DNA from: Streptomyces hundungensis
GTDB taxonomy: Bacteria > Actinomycetota > Actinomycetes > Streptomycetales > Streptomycetaceae
DNA length: 64,000 nt
Assembly (NCBI RefSeq): GCF_003627815.1
Contig: NZ_CP032698.1
Span: forward strand, 4,774,001 to 4,838,000
Direction: 5' to 3'
Shown here: piece by piece, positions 46,263-55,068 of the stretch
How the letters are laid out: each line of letters begins with the position of its first letter
How positions within the stretch are numbered: position 1 is the stretch's first letter
The notes under the pieces: model-generated
The model's input: the letters and a program-made list of their open reading frames with translations, nothing else
What the model was told of the DNA's origin: nothing
The model's database searches: none
Position numbers and translations under genes: made by a program

Positions 46263-47593
46263 GGCCTCCCCTCCCCTCGCGACGCCAGGCCCCACCAGGC
46301 GGCGAGGCCGAGGACGAGCGCGGTCAGGGCGGTCGAGGGGCCGCCGATGTCACCGTAGAAGAAGTCCACGAGCAGCCAGGTCAGCAGGCCGAGGGCGACG
46401 AGCCCGCAGTCCATGGGGGCTCGCTGTCGGCGCGCGCGGTGCAGGGCGCGCACCCCGGTCACCAGGAGGGCCGCCCAGCCGCCCACCAGGGTGACGACCC
46501 CGATCAGGCCCTGCTCGCTCAGGACGAGGAGGTACATGTTGTGCGGGGAGAGCAGCGGCTGGCGTTTGAAGGCGGCGCCCGCGCCCGCCGTGTCACTGCC
46601 GGAGGACAGCGCGAGCGAGGAGTGCGCGTCGCGGTGGGCGGGGAAGCCCTTCAACCCGACGCCGCCCAGCGGTTGTTGACGCCACATCAGTTCGGCTGCG
46701 GCCCACATCGTGTACCGGTCGGTCACGGACTGGTCGGGGGCGCTCTCGACCTGGGTGATGCTGGCGAGCCGCTCCTGGAGCATTCGCGTACCGGAACCGC
46801 TCGCGCCCACCAGGACCACGGTGGCCGCGGCGACGACCGCGAGCACGACCAGGGAGCGGCGCACCCCGGAGAGCAGCAGCACCGTGCAGGCCGCCACCGT
46901 CGTCGCGATCCAGGCGCCCCGGCTGAACGACACGGCGAGCGGCAGGAGCAGCAGGGCCGCGCAGCCGAGCGCGACCCGTCGCGTCACGCGGCTCGCGCCG
47001 GGGGCGGGGTCGAGGGCGAGAGCGACCGCGCACAGCAGCCCGCACGACACGACCGTGGCCATGCCCATGATGTCGGAGGCGCCGAAGGTGCCGACCGCGC
47101 GGATGTCCTCGCCCATGTAGGAGGCGCCGGTCGAGGTCAGGTACTGCTGGACGCCGATGCCGCCCTCGAACAGGGCGAGCGCCACCACCGCGCCCGCCGC
47201 CACCCGGAAGTCGTGGCGGTCGCGCAGCAGCAGCAGGACGGCCAGCGGTACGAGGACGAAGATCTGGAGGTAGCGGCCGAGCCCGGCGATCGCGGTGGAC
47301 GGGTCGGCCGCGCCCATCGCGGCCACACAGATCCCGGTCACCGGGAGCCCCATCACCAGCGCGGCGCGGCGGCTCAGCGGCCGCTCGCCCGAGCGCACCA
47401 CCCGCAGGATCGCCCACACCACGAGCAGCCCGCACGCGGCGTCGGCGGCGGTCGCCGAGCCGTCGCCGCCGAGCGGGGGCGTGGCGAGCAGGGCGATGAC
47501 CGCGAGCAGGGGCAGCAGGTGCAGGGCCCGGCCGAACCGGATCGGTAGCGGCAGCGGCAGCGGCATCGGCGACGCGGCCGTGACGGCGTGCAC
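46259..47593 (-). CDS. O-antigen ligase/Wzy-like polymerase
   Basis: 444 residues with about 11-12 membrane helices and the Wzy_C type large loop (GVGLKGFPAHRDAHSSLALS, LLSPHNMYLLVLSEQGLIGV). It would polymerise the repeat unit outside the membrane or ligate it. Start GTG 47593 (VHAVTAASPMPL) is two bases after the stop of the preceding gene with GGGGAG overlapping that stop; the frame is open far upstream as a shadow. Confidence 0.9.
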   Translation of the reverse strand: MHAVTAASPMPLPLPLPIRFGRALHLLPLLAVIALLATPPLGGDGSATAADAACGLLVVWAILRVVRSGERPLSRRAALVMGLPVTGICVAAMGAADPSTAIAGLGRYLQIFVLVPLAVLLLLRDRHDFRVAAGAVVALALFEGGIGVQQYLTSTGASYMGEDIRAVGTFGASDIMGMATVVSCGLLCAVALALDPAPGASRVTRRVALGCAALLLLPLAVSFSRGAWIATTVAACTVLLLSGVRRSLVVLAVVAAATVVLVGASGSGTRMLQERLASITQVESAPDQSVTDRYTMWAAAELMWRQQPLGGVGLKGFPAHRDAHSSLALSSGSDTAGAGAAFKRQPLLSPHNMYLLVLSEQGLIGVVTLVGGWAALLVTGVRALHRARRQRAPMDCGLVALGLLTWLLVDFFYGDIGGPSTALTALVLGLAAWWGLASRGEGRP

Positions 47594-47595
47594 GC

Positions 47596-49080
47596 TCAAC
47601 TCCCCGTGGGGCGGACGAGACAGGCGGCGGTGCGCAGCAGGATGCACAGGTCCTGCCAGAGCGACCAGTGGTCGATGTAGTAGTTGTCGTAGCGCGCCCG
47701 GTCCTCGATGGAGGTGTCGCCGCGCAACCCCTCGACCTGGGCGAGCCCGGTGAGGCCGACGGGCATCCGGTGGCGGGCCGCGTATCCGGGGTGGGCGTTG
47801 CTGAACTGGGCGACGAAATAAGGGCGTTCGGGGCGCGGGCCGACGAGGCTCATGTCGCCCCGGATCACGTTCCACAGCTGGGGCAGCTCGTCGAGCGAGG
47901 TGCGCCGCATGAAGTGCCCGGCGCGGCTCATGCGGTGGTCGTCGGCGATGTTCCAGCGGGTGGCGGCCTCGTGCACGGTGTCGGGGCGCAGCGTACGGAA
48001 CTTCAAAAGGGTGAACGTGGTGCCTCCCGCCCCGATGCGTTCCTGACGGAACAGCACACCGGGCCCGTCGCTGCGGCGCAGCACCAGCGCGCACACCAGC
48101 AGCACGGGGGAGGCGACGATCAGCGCCGGCACGGTGAGCGCGAGATCGAGCAGGCGCTTGGCGAAGAGACCGAACGCGCCGGCGGGGGTGCTGGTCAGCG
48201 GGGAGCAGGGGAAGGCGGCGAGCTCGTCCACCTGACCGCCGGGCACGGTGTGGCCGGGCGCCCGCGTGTCGAGCTGCCACAGCGCACAGCCCAGGGCTTC
48301 GAGGAGCGCCGGGGACGCGGGACTCGGGCCGCCCGCCTCGACGGCGTACGTGAACAGGCAGTCCCGCACCCCGTTCTGGACGACGGCGCGCTGGACCTCC
48401 TCGTAGCTGCGCAGGACCGGCACCGGGCCCGCCTCCACGGCGGCCTCGGACGGCGGCACGACGACGCCGACGGGCCGGACCCCGCCGCCCGCCTGGCGCA
48501 CCAGCGCGGCCGTGACGCGCACGGCGGTCGCGGCGGGGCCCACCACCAGGGCCGGGCGCGGCCTGCGGGCGGACTTGCGCCGGCGCAGCCACAGCGCGCC
48601 GCCGCGCCCGGCGCAGCTCGCCACCGTCTGCACCGCACACCCGGCGATCACCGCCGACACCGCGAGCGGCATGTCACCCCGCTCGGCGAGGACGCTGCGG
48701 TGGGCCAGCACGGCGGCCAGCACACACCAGCCGGCGCTCGCGCGTACGAGGAGGGCGGGGACGTCGCCGAGGACGCCGCCCGTCATCGTCGGCCGGTAGA
48801 GCCCGGCCTGCGCGTTGAGCAGGAGCACGGTGGCGACGAGCAGGCCGGCGGGCCCCGGCGGCAGCCCCGCGTACGGCAGGGCGAGCATGCCGAGCAGGCC
48901 CGCCGCGCAGTCGACGGCGAGCAGCACGGACACGAACGTGCCGCCCGCGCGGGGCCGCCCGGCCGGGGGGACGAAGTGGTCCGGCGCCTCGCGGGGCGTG
49001 ACCACCGAGACGGTTCCCGTTGACATCCCGGCGCCGTGCGGCGGGCCACCGGCGGACGGGACGATGCTTTCCGCGGTCAC
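47596..49080 (-). CDS. Polyprenyl glycosylphosphotransferase initiating EPS synthesis
   Basis: 494 residues. N-terminal membrane helices and a CoA-binding-like domain, then the bacterial sugar transferase domain from ~300: KRLLDLALTVPALIVASPVL, GVLFRQERIG, FTLLKFRTL, TSLDELPQLWNVIRGDMSLV, GPRPERPYF. It puts the first sugar phosphate on undecaprenyl phosphate, the committed step of repeat-unit assembly. GTG 49080 overlaps the preceding glycosyltransferase stop (GTGA). Confidence 0.95.
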   Translation of the reverse strand: MTAESIVPSAGGPPHGAGMSTGTVSVVTPREAPDHFVPPAGRPRAGGTFVSVLLAVDCAAGLLGMLALPYAGLPPGPAGLLVATVLLLNAQAGLYRPTMTGGVLGDVPALLVRASAGWCVLAAVLAHRSVLAERGDMPLAVSAVIAGCAVQTVASCAGRGGALWLRRRKSARRPRPALVVGPAATAVRVTAALVRQAGGGVRPVGVVVPPSEAAVEAGPVPVLRSYEEVQRAVVQNGVRDCLFTYAVEAGGPSPASPALLEALGCALWQLDTRAPGHTVPGGQVDELAAFPCSPLTSTPAGAFGLFAKRLLDLALTVPALIVASPVLLVCALVLRRSDGPGVLFRQERIGAGGTTFTLLKFRTLRPDTVHEAATRWNIADDHRMSRAGHFMRRTSLDELPQLWNVIRGDMSLVGPRPERPYFVAQFSNAHPGYAARHRMPVGLTGLAQVEGLRGDTSIEDRARYDNYYIDHWSLWQDLCILLRTAACLVRPTGS

Positions 49081-50240
49081 TGGCTGATGGGTTCCCTGTG
49101 CTCGGAGCGCGGTAGCACGGCCACGTCGCGGTACACCTCCGCGACGCTTCGGGCCGTCTGCCGCACGTCATGGGTGGAGGTCACGTGCTGGAGGCCCTGG
49201 CGGGCGAGGGTGGTGCGCAGCGGCGCGTCCGTGAGGAGACGGGTGATGGCGCGGGCCAACGCGCCCGGGTCCTCCGGGGGGACGAGGCAGAGTGCGGCAT
49301 GGCCCGGCGGGAGGCTCTCGGCGGAGCCCCCCACGTCGGTGACGACCACCGGTGTGCCGCACGCCATCGCTTCCAGCGGGGCGAGCGCCATCCCCTCCCA
49401 GCGCGAGGGCAGCACCACGAGGTCGGCGGCGCGGTACCAGGCGGCGGTGGAGGAGACCGCGCCGATCAGCGAGACCGAGCCCGGCGCGGCCGCGCGCAGC
49501 GCCGCGAGGTCCGGGCCGTCGCCGACCAGGACCAGATGGGCGCCGGGCACCGCATGGCGTACGTCCTGCCAGGCCCGGAGCAGCACGTCCTGGCCCTTCT
49601 GGCGACAGAGCCGCCCGACACAGACCACCAGGGGCGCGTCCGTCGCGGCCCGCGCCGTCCCAGGGGCGCGGTAGAGGTCGAGGTCGACGCCGTTGGGGAT
49701 CACCGCGAACGACGCGAGGACCCCGGCGCGTTCCCCGGTGGCCCGCTCGCCCTCGCTGACGCACACCACCCGCGAGGTCCACCGCACCGCGGCCCGCTCC
49801 CAACTCCGCGACAGGCGCTCGGTGATGCCGCCCACCGCCTCGAACGACCAGGCGTGCGGCTGGAAGACGGTCGGCACCCGGCCCCGCGCCGCGAGCCGGG
49901 CGGCGACCCCGGCCTTGGCGCTGTGCGCGTGGATCACATCGGGGCGTACGCGCCGGATGAGGCGGGCCGCGCGCAGCGTCTCGCCGAGCAGCGCGGGGCC
50001 CGGCGAGCGGGTGGCCCGCCAGGGGACCACCCGGGCGCCCAGGCGCGACAGTTCGGTGCTCAACGGGCCTCCCTCGGGGCATGCCACGGTGACCCGGAAT
50101 CCACTGCGCAGCTGGTCCCGTACCAAGTCCGTGACGACTCGGGCTACGCCCCCCTCAACGGGCTGAACCAGGTGCAGGACACTCAAGTCGTGCGCGGGCG
50201 GCCCATCGGGTCCGCCGGGGGCGTTGGCTCTCGTGGGCAT
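49077..50240 (-). CDS. GT4-family glycosyltransferase, first gene of EPS operon
   Basis: 387 residues: LSVLHLVQPVEGGVARVVTD, HAHSAKAGVAARLA, VIPNGVDLDLY, CVGRLCRQKGQDVLLRAW and SRWEGMALAPLEAMACGTPV, a GT-B retaining enzyme. Start ATG 50240 is the operon's first; promoter must lie in 50241-50791, where I see no strong consensus. Confidence 0.92.
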   Translation of the reverse strand: MPTRANAPGGPDGPPAHDLSVLHLVQPVEGGVARVVTDLVRDQLRSGFRVTVACPEGGPLSTELSRLGARVVPWRATRSPGPALLGETLRAARLIRRVRPDVIHAHSAKAGVAARLAARGRVPTVFQPHAWSFEAVGGITERLSRSWERAAVRWTSRVVCVSEGERATGERAGVLASFAVIPNGVDLDLYRAPGTARAATDAPLVVCVGRLCRQKGQDVLLRAWQDVRHAVPGAHLVLVGDGPDLAALRAAAPGSVSLIGAVSSTAAWYRAADLVVLPSRWEGMALAPLEAMACGTPVVVTDVGGSAESLPPGHAALCLVPPEDPGALARAITRLLTDAPLRTTLARQGLQHVTSTHDVRQTARSVAEVYRDVAVLPRSEHREPISQ

Positions 50241-50791
50241 GCGCGGTCACTCCGGTCCTGGCGCTCGAAATGAAAGCTGGACAAAGATGCTGCGGGACTC
50301 GCCCAGCGGGCGGTCTGCTCGTGAATTCCGCTTTACCGGTCGTGCGGTCGCCGGGGTTCCCACGCGTCGAACGGCCCCGGGCGAGGAGCAACTGTAACCG
50401 TATTTACGACCCGGTCACGTCATGAATGCGCGGGCCGGGGTGTCCCTTCGGGCGATGGGCCGTATCCGATTGACGATTCGCTCTTTGTATCGGTGGCCTC
50501 CCCTCCATCCGAATCCACATCCGAATTCACCATCGAACGCCTTGTCGCATATCCGTCCGAAGGAAAAGCGGGTAATCGAACGGTGGGTCCGCCGTCACGG
50601 CGGGTGACGGCGTCGCGGTCGAGGCCGCGGACACCTGCGCTGTTGAACGCCCGCTCCGGGCGTCATCGGCCTCGCGGGGCAACCCGTCGGGGTGGTTTTC
50701 CACGGCCCTGACCGCCATCCGTGTGCGCGGTCCGGACCAGTGGTTCGGCCAATCATTCGCTTGCCGGAAACATGGGTTCACCCGTTAGGGG
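50241..50791. other. Non-coding region upstream of EPS operon
   Basis: About 550 bases between the divergent EPS operon and the chaplin promoter. A+T content rises around 50380-50420 (AACTGTAACCGTATTTACGA) and 50460-50600. Open frames here are short and unconvincing. It must contain the EPS operon promoter; I cannot place it. Confidence 0.5.
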
Positions 50792-50819
50792 CAAAACCGG
50801 GGGGCCGTGTCCGCGTTGA
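50792..50819 (+). promoter_or_regulatory. Sigma-BldN-like promoter for chaplin gene
   Basis: CAAAAC (50792-50797), 16 bases, CGTTGA (50814-50819): exact -10 and 4 of 6 in the -35 against CGTAAC-N16-CGTTGA. It ends 77 bases before the chaplin ATG. Confidence 0.55.
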
Positions 50820-50896
50820 GGTGTAGGTCGAGTGATACACCCGGTCAGTGCCTTATCCCAAGGCCCATGACTTTCCCAATCTAGGAGTGCTTCTCC

Positions 50897-51136
50897 ATGT
50901 CGCGTACCGCGAAGGCCCTGGTCATGTCCACCGCTGCCATTGCCACCATTGCCGGCGGGGCCGGCGTCGCCGCCGCCGACGCCGGCGCGCAGGGCGCTGC
51001 CACCAACTCCCCCGGTGTCCTCTCGGGCAACCTGCTCCAGGTGCCGGTGCACGTTCCGGTCAACGTCTGCGGCAACACGGTCAACGTGATCGCCCTGCTG
51101 AACCCCGCCTTCGGCAACACCTGCGTCAACAAGTAG
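50897..51136 (+). CDS. Short chaplin
   Basis: 79 residues: signal peptide MSRTAKALVMSTAAIATIAG ending at VAAA, one chaplin domain (DAGAQGAATNSPGVLSGNLL, NVCGNTVNVIALLNPAFGNT, CVNK). ATG 50897 after AGGAGTGCTTCTCC. BldN-like promoter upstream, strong hairpin downstream, so monocistronic. Divergent from the EPS operon. Confidence 0.95.
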   Translation: MSRTAKALVMSTAAIATIAGGAGVAAADAGAQGAATNSPGVLSGNLLQVPVHVPVNVCGNTVNVIALLNPAFGNTCVNK

Positions 51137-51147
51137 TCCCCGCCTCG

Positions 51148-51182
51148 GCCCCGGCCGCCCCTGCCCAGGGGGCCGCCGGGGC
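51148..51182 (+). terminator. Terminator after chaplin
   Basis: GCCCCGGCCGCCCCTG-CC-CAGGGGGCCGCCGGGGC, followed by TTT; 11 bases past the stop. Confidence 0.75.
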
Positions 51183-51291
51183 TTTGTGCTGCTCCGGATG
51201 GCGCAGGCGGCGCGGGCAGGCGGTTGCGGGAGGTGAAGGGGCCGCGCACGGTGAGGGAAATGCGCCTGTTCCAGCGAAGGAGAACCCTTTC

Positions 51292-52185
51292 ATGCGTGCA
51301 CGCACACCGCGGCGACTGGCCGCAGTGGCCCTGTCGACCGCGATCGTCATCGCCACCGCCGGGGCCGCCGCGGCCGAGGGCGTCCAGCCGCCGCGACCGG
51401 TCGCCGCCGAAGCCGCGGTGCCGGGTTCCGACGAGGTGCTCCAACAGGTCAAGGTGCTGGCGGACCTGGGGGGCGTGCTCAAGCCGGTCACGGATCTGCT
51501 GACCGCAGCGCTGGGCGGCAAGTCGCCCGCCGAGATCACGGCCCTCGCGTCCGGGGCGACGTCCGCCCTGGACGCCGCGAAGTCAGCGACCCCGGCGGCG
51601 CTCGTGCCGGCGAAGCCCGCGACCCCGGCCAACCCTGCACTGCCCGCGACCCCGGACAAGCCCGCGACCCCGGCCAACCCTGCCGCCGTGCCCGCGACCC
51701 CGGCCAACCCCGCGACCCCGGCCAACCCTGCACTGCCCGCGACCCCGGCCAAGCCCGCGACCCCGGCCAACCCTGCACTGCCCGCGACCCCGGCCAACCC
51801 CGCGACCCCGGCCAACCCCGCAGCCCCCGCCGCCCCCGCCACCTCCGTGCGCCCGGTCATGCCCGCGGCCCCGGTCACTCCCACGTCGCCCGCGCTGTCC
51901 GCGCTGCCGCTGAGCGGGCAGCCGCAGGCCGCCGGGCCGGTGGACGTCAGGGCCGACGCCGTCGCCGTGCTCAAGAAGTCCGTCGACGACCTCGTCAAGG
52001 CGGTCACCAGCGCCAAGGCCGACGGCGTCGTGCCGGCGGCGACCTCCGTGGTCACCGGCCTGGTCGGTCTCGTCGTCGCCACCTTGGTCGGTGCGGGACT
52101 GCCCGTGCCCAGCCTCCCGGGCCTGCCCCAGCCTCCCAAGTCCCCGGCCGGATCGCTGCCCGCGGCCCCCGGGCTGCCCGCCTGA
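51292..52185 (+). CDS. Secreted Pro/Ala/Thr-rich repeat protein
   Basis: 297 residues, ATG 51292 eight bases after AAGGAG. Signal peptide RRLAAVALSTAIVIATAGAA, an N-terminal region (to ~95) predicted helical, then ~100-187 of PATPANPALPATPAKPATPA-type repeats encoded by tandem DNA repeats (CCCGCGACCCCGGCCAACCC), and a C-terminal part with a hydrophobic stretch (VVTGLVGLVVATLVGAGLPV) and Pro-rich end. I do not recognise a family; the repeat resembles wall-spanning or mucin-like linkers. Its position after a chaplin suggests a surface role. Confidence 0.8.
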   Translation: MRARTPRRLAAVALSTAIVIATAGAAAAEGVQPPRPVAAEAAVPGSDEVLQQVKVLADLGGVLKPVTDLLTAALGGKSPAEITALASGATSALDAAKSATPAALVPAKPATPANPALPATPDKPATPANPAAVPATPANPATPANPALPATPAKPATPANPALPATPANPATPANPAAPAAPATSVRPVMPAAPVTPTSPALSALPLSGQPQAAGPVDVRADAVAVLKKSVDDLVKAVTSAKADGVVPAATSVVTGLVGLVVATLVGAGLPVPSLPGLPQPPKSPAGSLPAAPGLPA

Positions 52186-52374
52186 CCCGTACCGCCCCGA
52201 TCCGGCACCCGCCCGGCCGCGATGCGGCCGCAATCCGCTCCCGAGGGGTTTCTCAACCGTCCAGGTGTCGTTAGCCAAGGCGAAGCATCGCAAAGCGATC
52301 AGAGATACGCGCGGCTCCGCCCAAGTGCGGCACGCGCGGCCCATTCGGCGATCGAACTCGCCGCGGAAGGATTG

Positions 52375-52686
52375 ATGATGAAGTCGATGAAGGTAGCCGC
52401 GGCGGTCGCCGGTTCCCTCGCGGTGATGGGCGCGGCGGCCCCGGCCTTCGCCGCCGGAGGTACGCCTCCCATGCCCCCCATGAGCCTCAACGGCGGCCTC
52501 GACTCGCTGACCAACGCGGCGTCCCACGCCCAGTTGGCCGACGCGGCGCCCGTCAACACCAGCGCGCTCGACCCCAAGTCGGACGGCTCGGTGCTGCACG
52601 CGGTGACCAGTGCCGCCCACGACCTCAACAAGTCCCACGGCGGGTCCGGCTCCGGCCGGATGCTCGGCGGACTGCCGATCGGCTGA
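52375..52686 (+). CDS. Small secreted protein
   Basis: 103 residues, ATG 52375 close behind GGAAGG. Signal peptide MKVAAAVAGSLAVMGAAAPAFA; mature part has no cysteine (SLNGGLDSLTNAASHAQLAD, ALDPKSDGSVLHAVTSAAHD, NKSHGGSGSGRMLGGLPIG). No family recognised. The sequence right after its stop looks like the tail of a chaplin gene, which suggests this gene arose or moved next to a chaplin remnant. Confidence 0.75.
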   Translation: MMKSMKVAAAVAGSLAVMGAAAPAFAAGGTPPMPPMSLNGGLDSLTNAASHAQLADAAPVNTSALDPKSDGSVLHAVTSAAHDLNKSHGGSGSGRMLGGLPIG

Positions 52687-52690
52687 CCAG

Positions 52691-52732
52691 GGTCTCCTGG
52701 ACCCCGCCTTCGGCAACACCCGCGTCAACGAC
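52691..52732 (+). pseudogene. Chaplin gene remnant
   Basis: Fourteen codons read GLLDPAFGNTRVND, matching the chaplin C-terminus GLLNPVFGNTCVND seen at 56029, with Asn to Asp and the conserved Cys changed to Arg. No start, signal peptide or rest of the domain is present in any nearby frame. A decayed fragment, not a gene. Confidence 0.65.
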
Positions 52733-52997
52733 CGAGCGGGGCCGGGCGCGTGCGTGCCCGGCCGCCGGGCGCCAAGTGGCCGCCGGCTCCCGGGAGTTCG
52801 GGAGCCGCGGCCGCTTCCGCATGCGCCGGGCCGGCCGCCCCCACGCGTCACCCCGGCCGCACCCACGCGTCACCCCGGCCGCCCCCACGCGTCACCCCCG
52901 CCGCATACGCAGAGCCCGGTGCGTCCCGCGAAGGACGTTTCATCCGGATGAGTGACAGCGGCGCAGGGCTCGACCCGGAATGTCCTAGAGTCCCGGC

Positions 52998-53498
52998 ATG
53001 ACTTCAGCCAGCAGTGCCGTACAGCCGTCCAGGGCCGCCCTGTTGGGCTCGCTCATCGTCATCGCGTGGAGTGGCGAACACCCCGACGAATCCGGCGACA
53101 TGCCCTTCCTCATGGCGTACCCCCTCGGTGACGGCGTCCAGGGCCCCGAGGGCGCCGAGGTCGCGGCGCGGGCGTTCCTCGAGGAGATCGGCATGCCGCC
53201 GGGCAGTGTGGTCGACCAGAGCCACGGCGGCTCGTTCCCGCTGACCCTGATCGTGCAGGCCGGCCGGGCCGTCCTGACCCTGCCGACCATGACCGCCCAG
53301 TGCCCCGCGCCGCCCGAGTGGCTGGCGGCCGCCGAGAGGCGCGGCACCGTCCAGTTCATCTTCGCCACCCGCTCCTGGCCGGAGGCCGTGCCCGGCGTCG
53401 CCGTCACCGACGAGCAGTTGCGGGCGTTCGCGGGCGACGAGGCCACCATCACCACCGCCGGCCACTGCCTGCTCCCCATCCGCCGCCTGCGCGGCTGA
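52998..53498 (+). CDS. DUF5949-family protein
   Basis: 166-residue cytoplasmic protein, MTSASSAVQPSRAALLGSLI; DMPFLMAYPLGDGVQGPEGA and TAGHCLLPIRRLRG fit DUF5949, a Streptomyces family of unknown function. It is followed after 36 bases by the VKOR gene in the same direction, so the two may be co-transcribed. Confidence 0.8.
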   Translation: MTSASSAVQPSRAALLGSLIVIAWSGEHPDESGDMPFLMAYPLGDGVQGPEGAEVAARAFLEEIGMPPGSVVDQSHGGSFPLTLIVQAGRAVLTLPTMTAQCPAPPEWLAAAERRGTVQFIFATRSWPEAVPGVAVTDEQLRAFAGDEATITTAGHCLLPIRRLRG

Positions 53499-53534
53499 GC
53501 CCGCCGGACGAGAACGCAACGGAAGACGACACCG

Positions 53535-54185
53535 ATGCCCTTCCACGGGACGCTCCAGGAGCCGGCTCCGCTCACCGACTCGTCCGGACCCCCGCCACCG
53601 CCCAGCACCGCCTTCGGCGCCGGCCGCGGCTTCGCCCGGCTGGTCGTGCTCACCGGCGCGGCCGGCCTGCTGGCCTCCTGGGTCATCACCCTGGACGAGT
53701 TCGAGCTCCTGCGTAATCCGGACTTCGTCCCGGGGTGCAGCCTCAACCCGGTGATCTCCTGCGGCACCATCATGAAGAGCGCGCAGGCGTCCGTCTTCGG
53801 GTTCCCCAATCCGATGCTGGGCCTGGTGGCGTACGGGATCGTGTGCTGTGTGGGGATGAGCCTGCTCGGGGGCGGCCGGTTCGGGCGCTGGTACTGGCTG
53901 GCGCTCAACGCGGGGGCCGCCTTCGGCGTCGTCTTCGTCGGCTGGCTCCAGTTCGAGTCGCTGTACCGCATCAACGCGCTGTGCCTGTGGTGCTGTCTGG
54001 CGTGGGTCGCCACCATCGTGCTGTTCTGGCGGGTCACCCACCTCAACGTGATCAACGGAGCGCTGCCCGCGCCGGGTTGGGCGCGAGAGCTGTCCGCCGA
54101 GTTCGGCTGGGCGGTGCCGGTGGTGCACATCGGGGTCGTCGCGATGCTGATCCTGACCCGCTGGTGGGACTTCTGGACGCGGTGA
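53535..54185 (+). CDS. Vitamin K epoxide reductase (VKOR) family protein
   Basis: 216 residues with 4-5 membrane helices. The loop pair CSLNPVISCGTIMKSAQASV and the active-site CLWC (in NALCLWCCLAW) match bacterial VKORs, which re-oxidise DsbA-like partners with menaquinone and so drive disulfide formation outside the membrane. Chaplins, rodlins and the hydrolases here carry paired cysteines, so it may serve their folding (inference). No DsbA gene is in the window. Confidence 0.92.
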   Translation: MPFHGTLQEPAPLTDSSGPPPPPSTAFGAGRGFARLVVLTGAAGLLASWVITLDEFELLRNPDFVPGCSLNPVISCGTIMKSAQASVFGFPNPMLGLVAYGIVCCVGMSLLGGGRFGRWYWLALNAGAAFGVVFVGWLQFESLYRINALCLWCCLAWVATIVLFWRVTHLNVINGALPAPGWARELSAEFGWAVPVVHIGVVAMLILTRWWDFWTR

Positions 54186-54333
54186 GGATGCGCCCGAGCG
54201 GACGCCCGGTCGCGGAGGCCGACCCCGGCTCGCCCCGCGCACCGGCTGGGCCAACCGCGTGAAACGCCTCCGGCCGCCGACACGCCCGCCCGCTCCGGGC
54301 GTTGACCCCATCGACCAGTCGCATGGTTGAAGC

Positions 54334-54369
54334 CTCCCCGGGCCGTGCAACCAGTACCGGCCCGGGGAG
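54334..54369. terminator. Hairpin between VKOR and melC
   Basis: CTCCCCGGGCCG ... CGGCCCGGGGAG, 12-bp perfect arms with a 12-base loop, 149 bases after the VKOR stop. Rest of the 355-bp gap 54186-54540 has no gene. Confidence 0.6.
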
Positions 54370-54540
54370 CGCCGACGGCGCCGCGAGCGTACGGCGGCCG
54401 TTTCCTGCGCCCGGGGGCCTCGTTGTACCCGGCATCGGTCAAGGAGAGCGGACGCTCGGCGGGCCCCGGAACCTGGACGGTTTGCGGGGCCCACGCATGT
54501 GCCGGACTCGTCCGCGCGAGCGAGCACGAGGGAGACGCCC

Positions 54541-55068
54541 ATGAACGACGCGCCACACTTCTGGAGCGCACGCCGCACCGGCCGCACCCGCCTGCGCAGC
54601 CGCGCCCCCGAACCCACCGGGCCCGGCGCGCCCCCGCCCCGTACCGCCTGGCGCACCGCCCGACGCGGCCTGCTGCGCGCCCTGTTCGCCTCGGCGGCCG
54701 TCGCCTTCACCGGCGCCGCGCTCTCCCGCATCCCCTCCGCCGCGCCGGCCGGTGCCACGGGCCCCGGGCCCACCGCGCGTGTTCCCGAGAGCATGCTCTT
54801 CGACGAGATGCACGCCGGGCACCGCATCCAGGGCCGGGCCCTCCAGGCGGACGGGTCCGAGGTCGCCGTGTTCGTGGACGACCGCCGGCTCATGCTGATG
54901 CGCCGCGCCGACGGCACCTATCTGAGCGCCGTCGACCACTACGAGTCCTACGCCACCGCACGCGAGGCCGCCCGCGCCGCCGCGGCCGAGCTGGGCCGCG
55001 CCCGGCTGGCCGCCGTGCCCGTGCACGCGGGCCACGAAGGGGGAGCCGTCCGTGGTGTACACGCGTAA
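54541..55068 (+). CDS. melC1: Tyrosinase cofactor / copper chaperone MelC1
   Basis: 175 residues. MelC1 delivers copper to and escorts export of the tyrosinase MelC2. ATG 54541 after GAGGGAG (MNDAPHFWSARR). Twin-arginine motif TARRGLLRALF precedes the hydrophobic stretch, in line with Tat export of the MelC1-MelC2 complex. The C-terminal region has the family's MHAGHRIQGR, VDDRRLMLMRRADGTYLSAV and HYESYATAREAARAA. Overlaps melC2 by 17 bases. Confidence 0.94.
   Translation: MNDAPHFWSARRTGRTRLRSRAPEPTGPGAPPPRTAWRTARRGLLRALFASAAVAFTGAALSRIPSAAPAGATGPGPTARVPESMLFDEMHAGHRIQGRALQADGSEVAVFVDDRRLMLMRRADGTYLSAVDHYESYATAREAARAAAAELGRARLAAVPVHAGHEGGAVRGVHA

Noticed and set aside
45150..46358. Plus-strand open frame opposite the flippase gene
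   Set aside because: Low-complexity Arg/Gly/Glu sequence; the minus strand has a proper membrane protein.
52610..52951. 113-codon frame containing the chaplin-like tail as a real gene
   Set aside because: The part before the tail is an out-of-frame reading of the 52375 gene and the part after is low-complexity; there is no signal peptide.
54278..54305. CGACAC-N16-CGTTGA upstream of melC1 as a BldN promoter
   Set aside because: Only 4 of 6 in the -35, 235 bases from the start, and a strong hairpin (54334-54369) lies between it and melC1.
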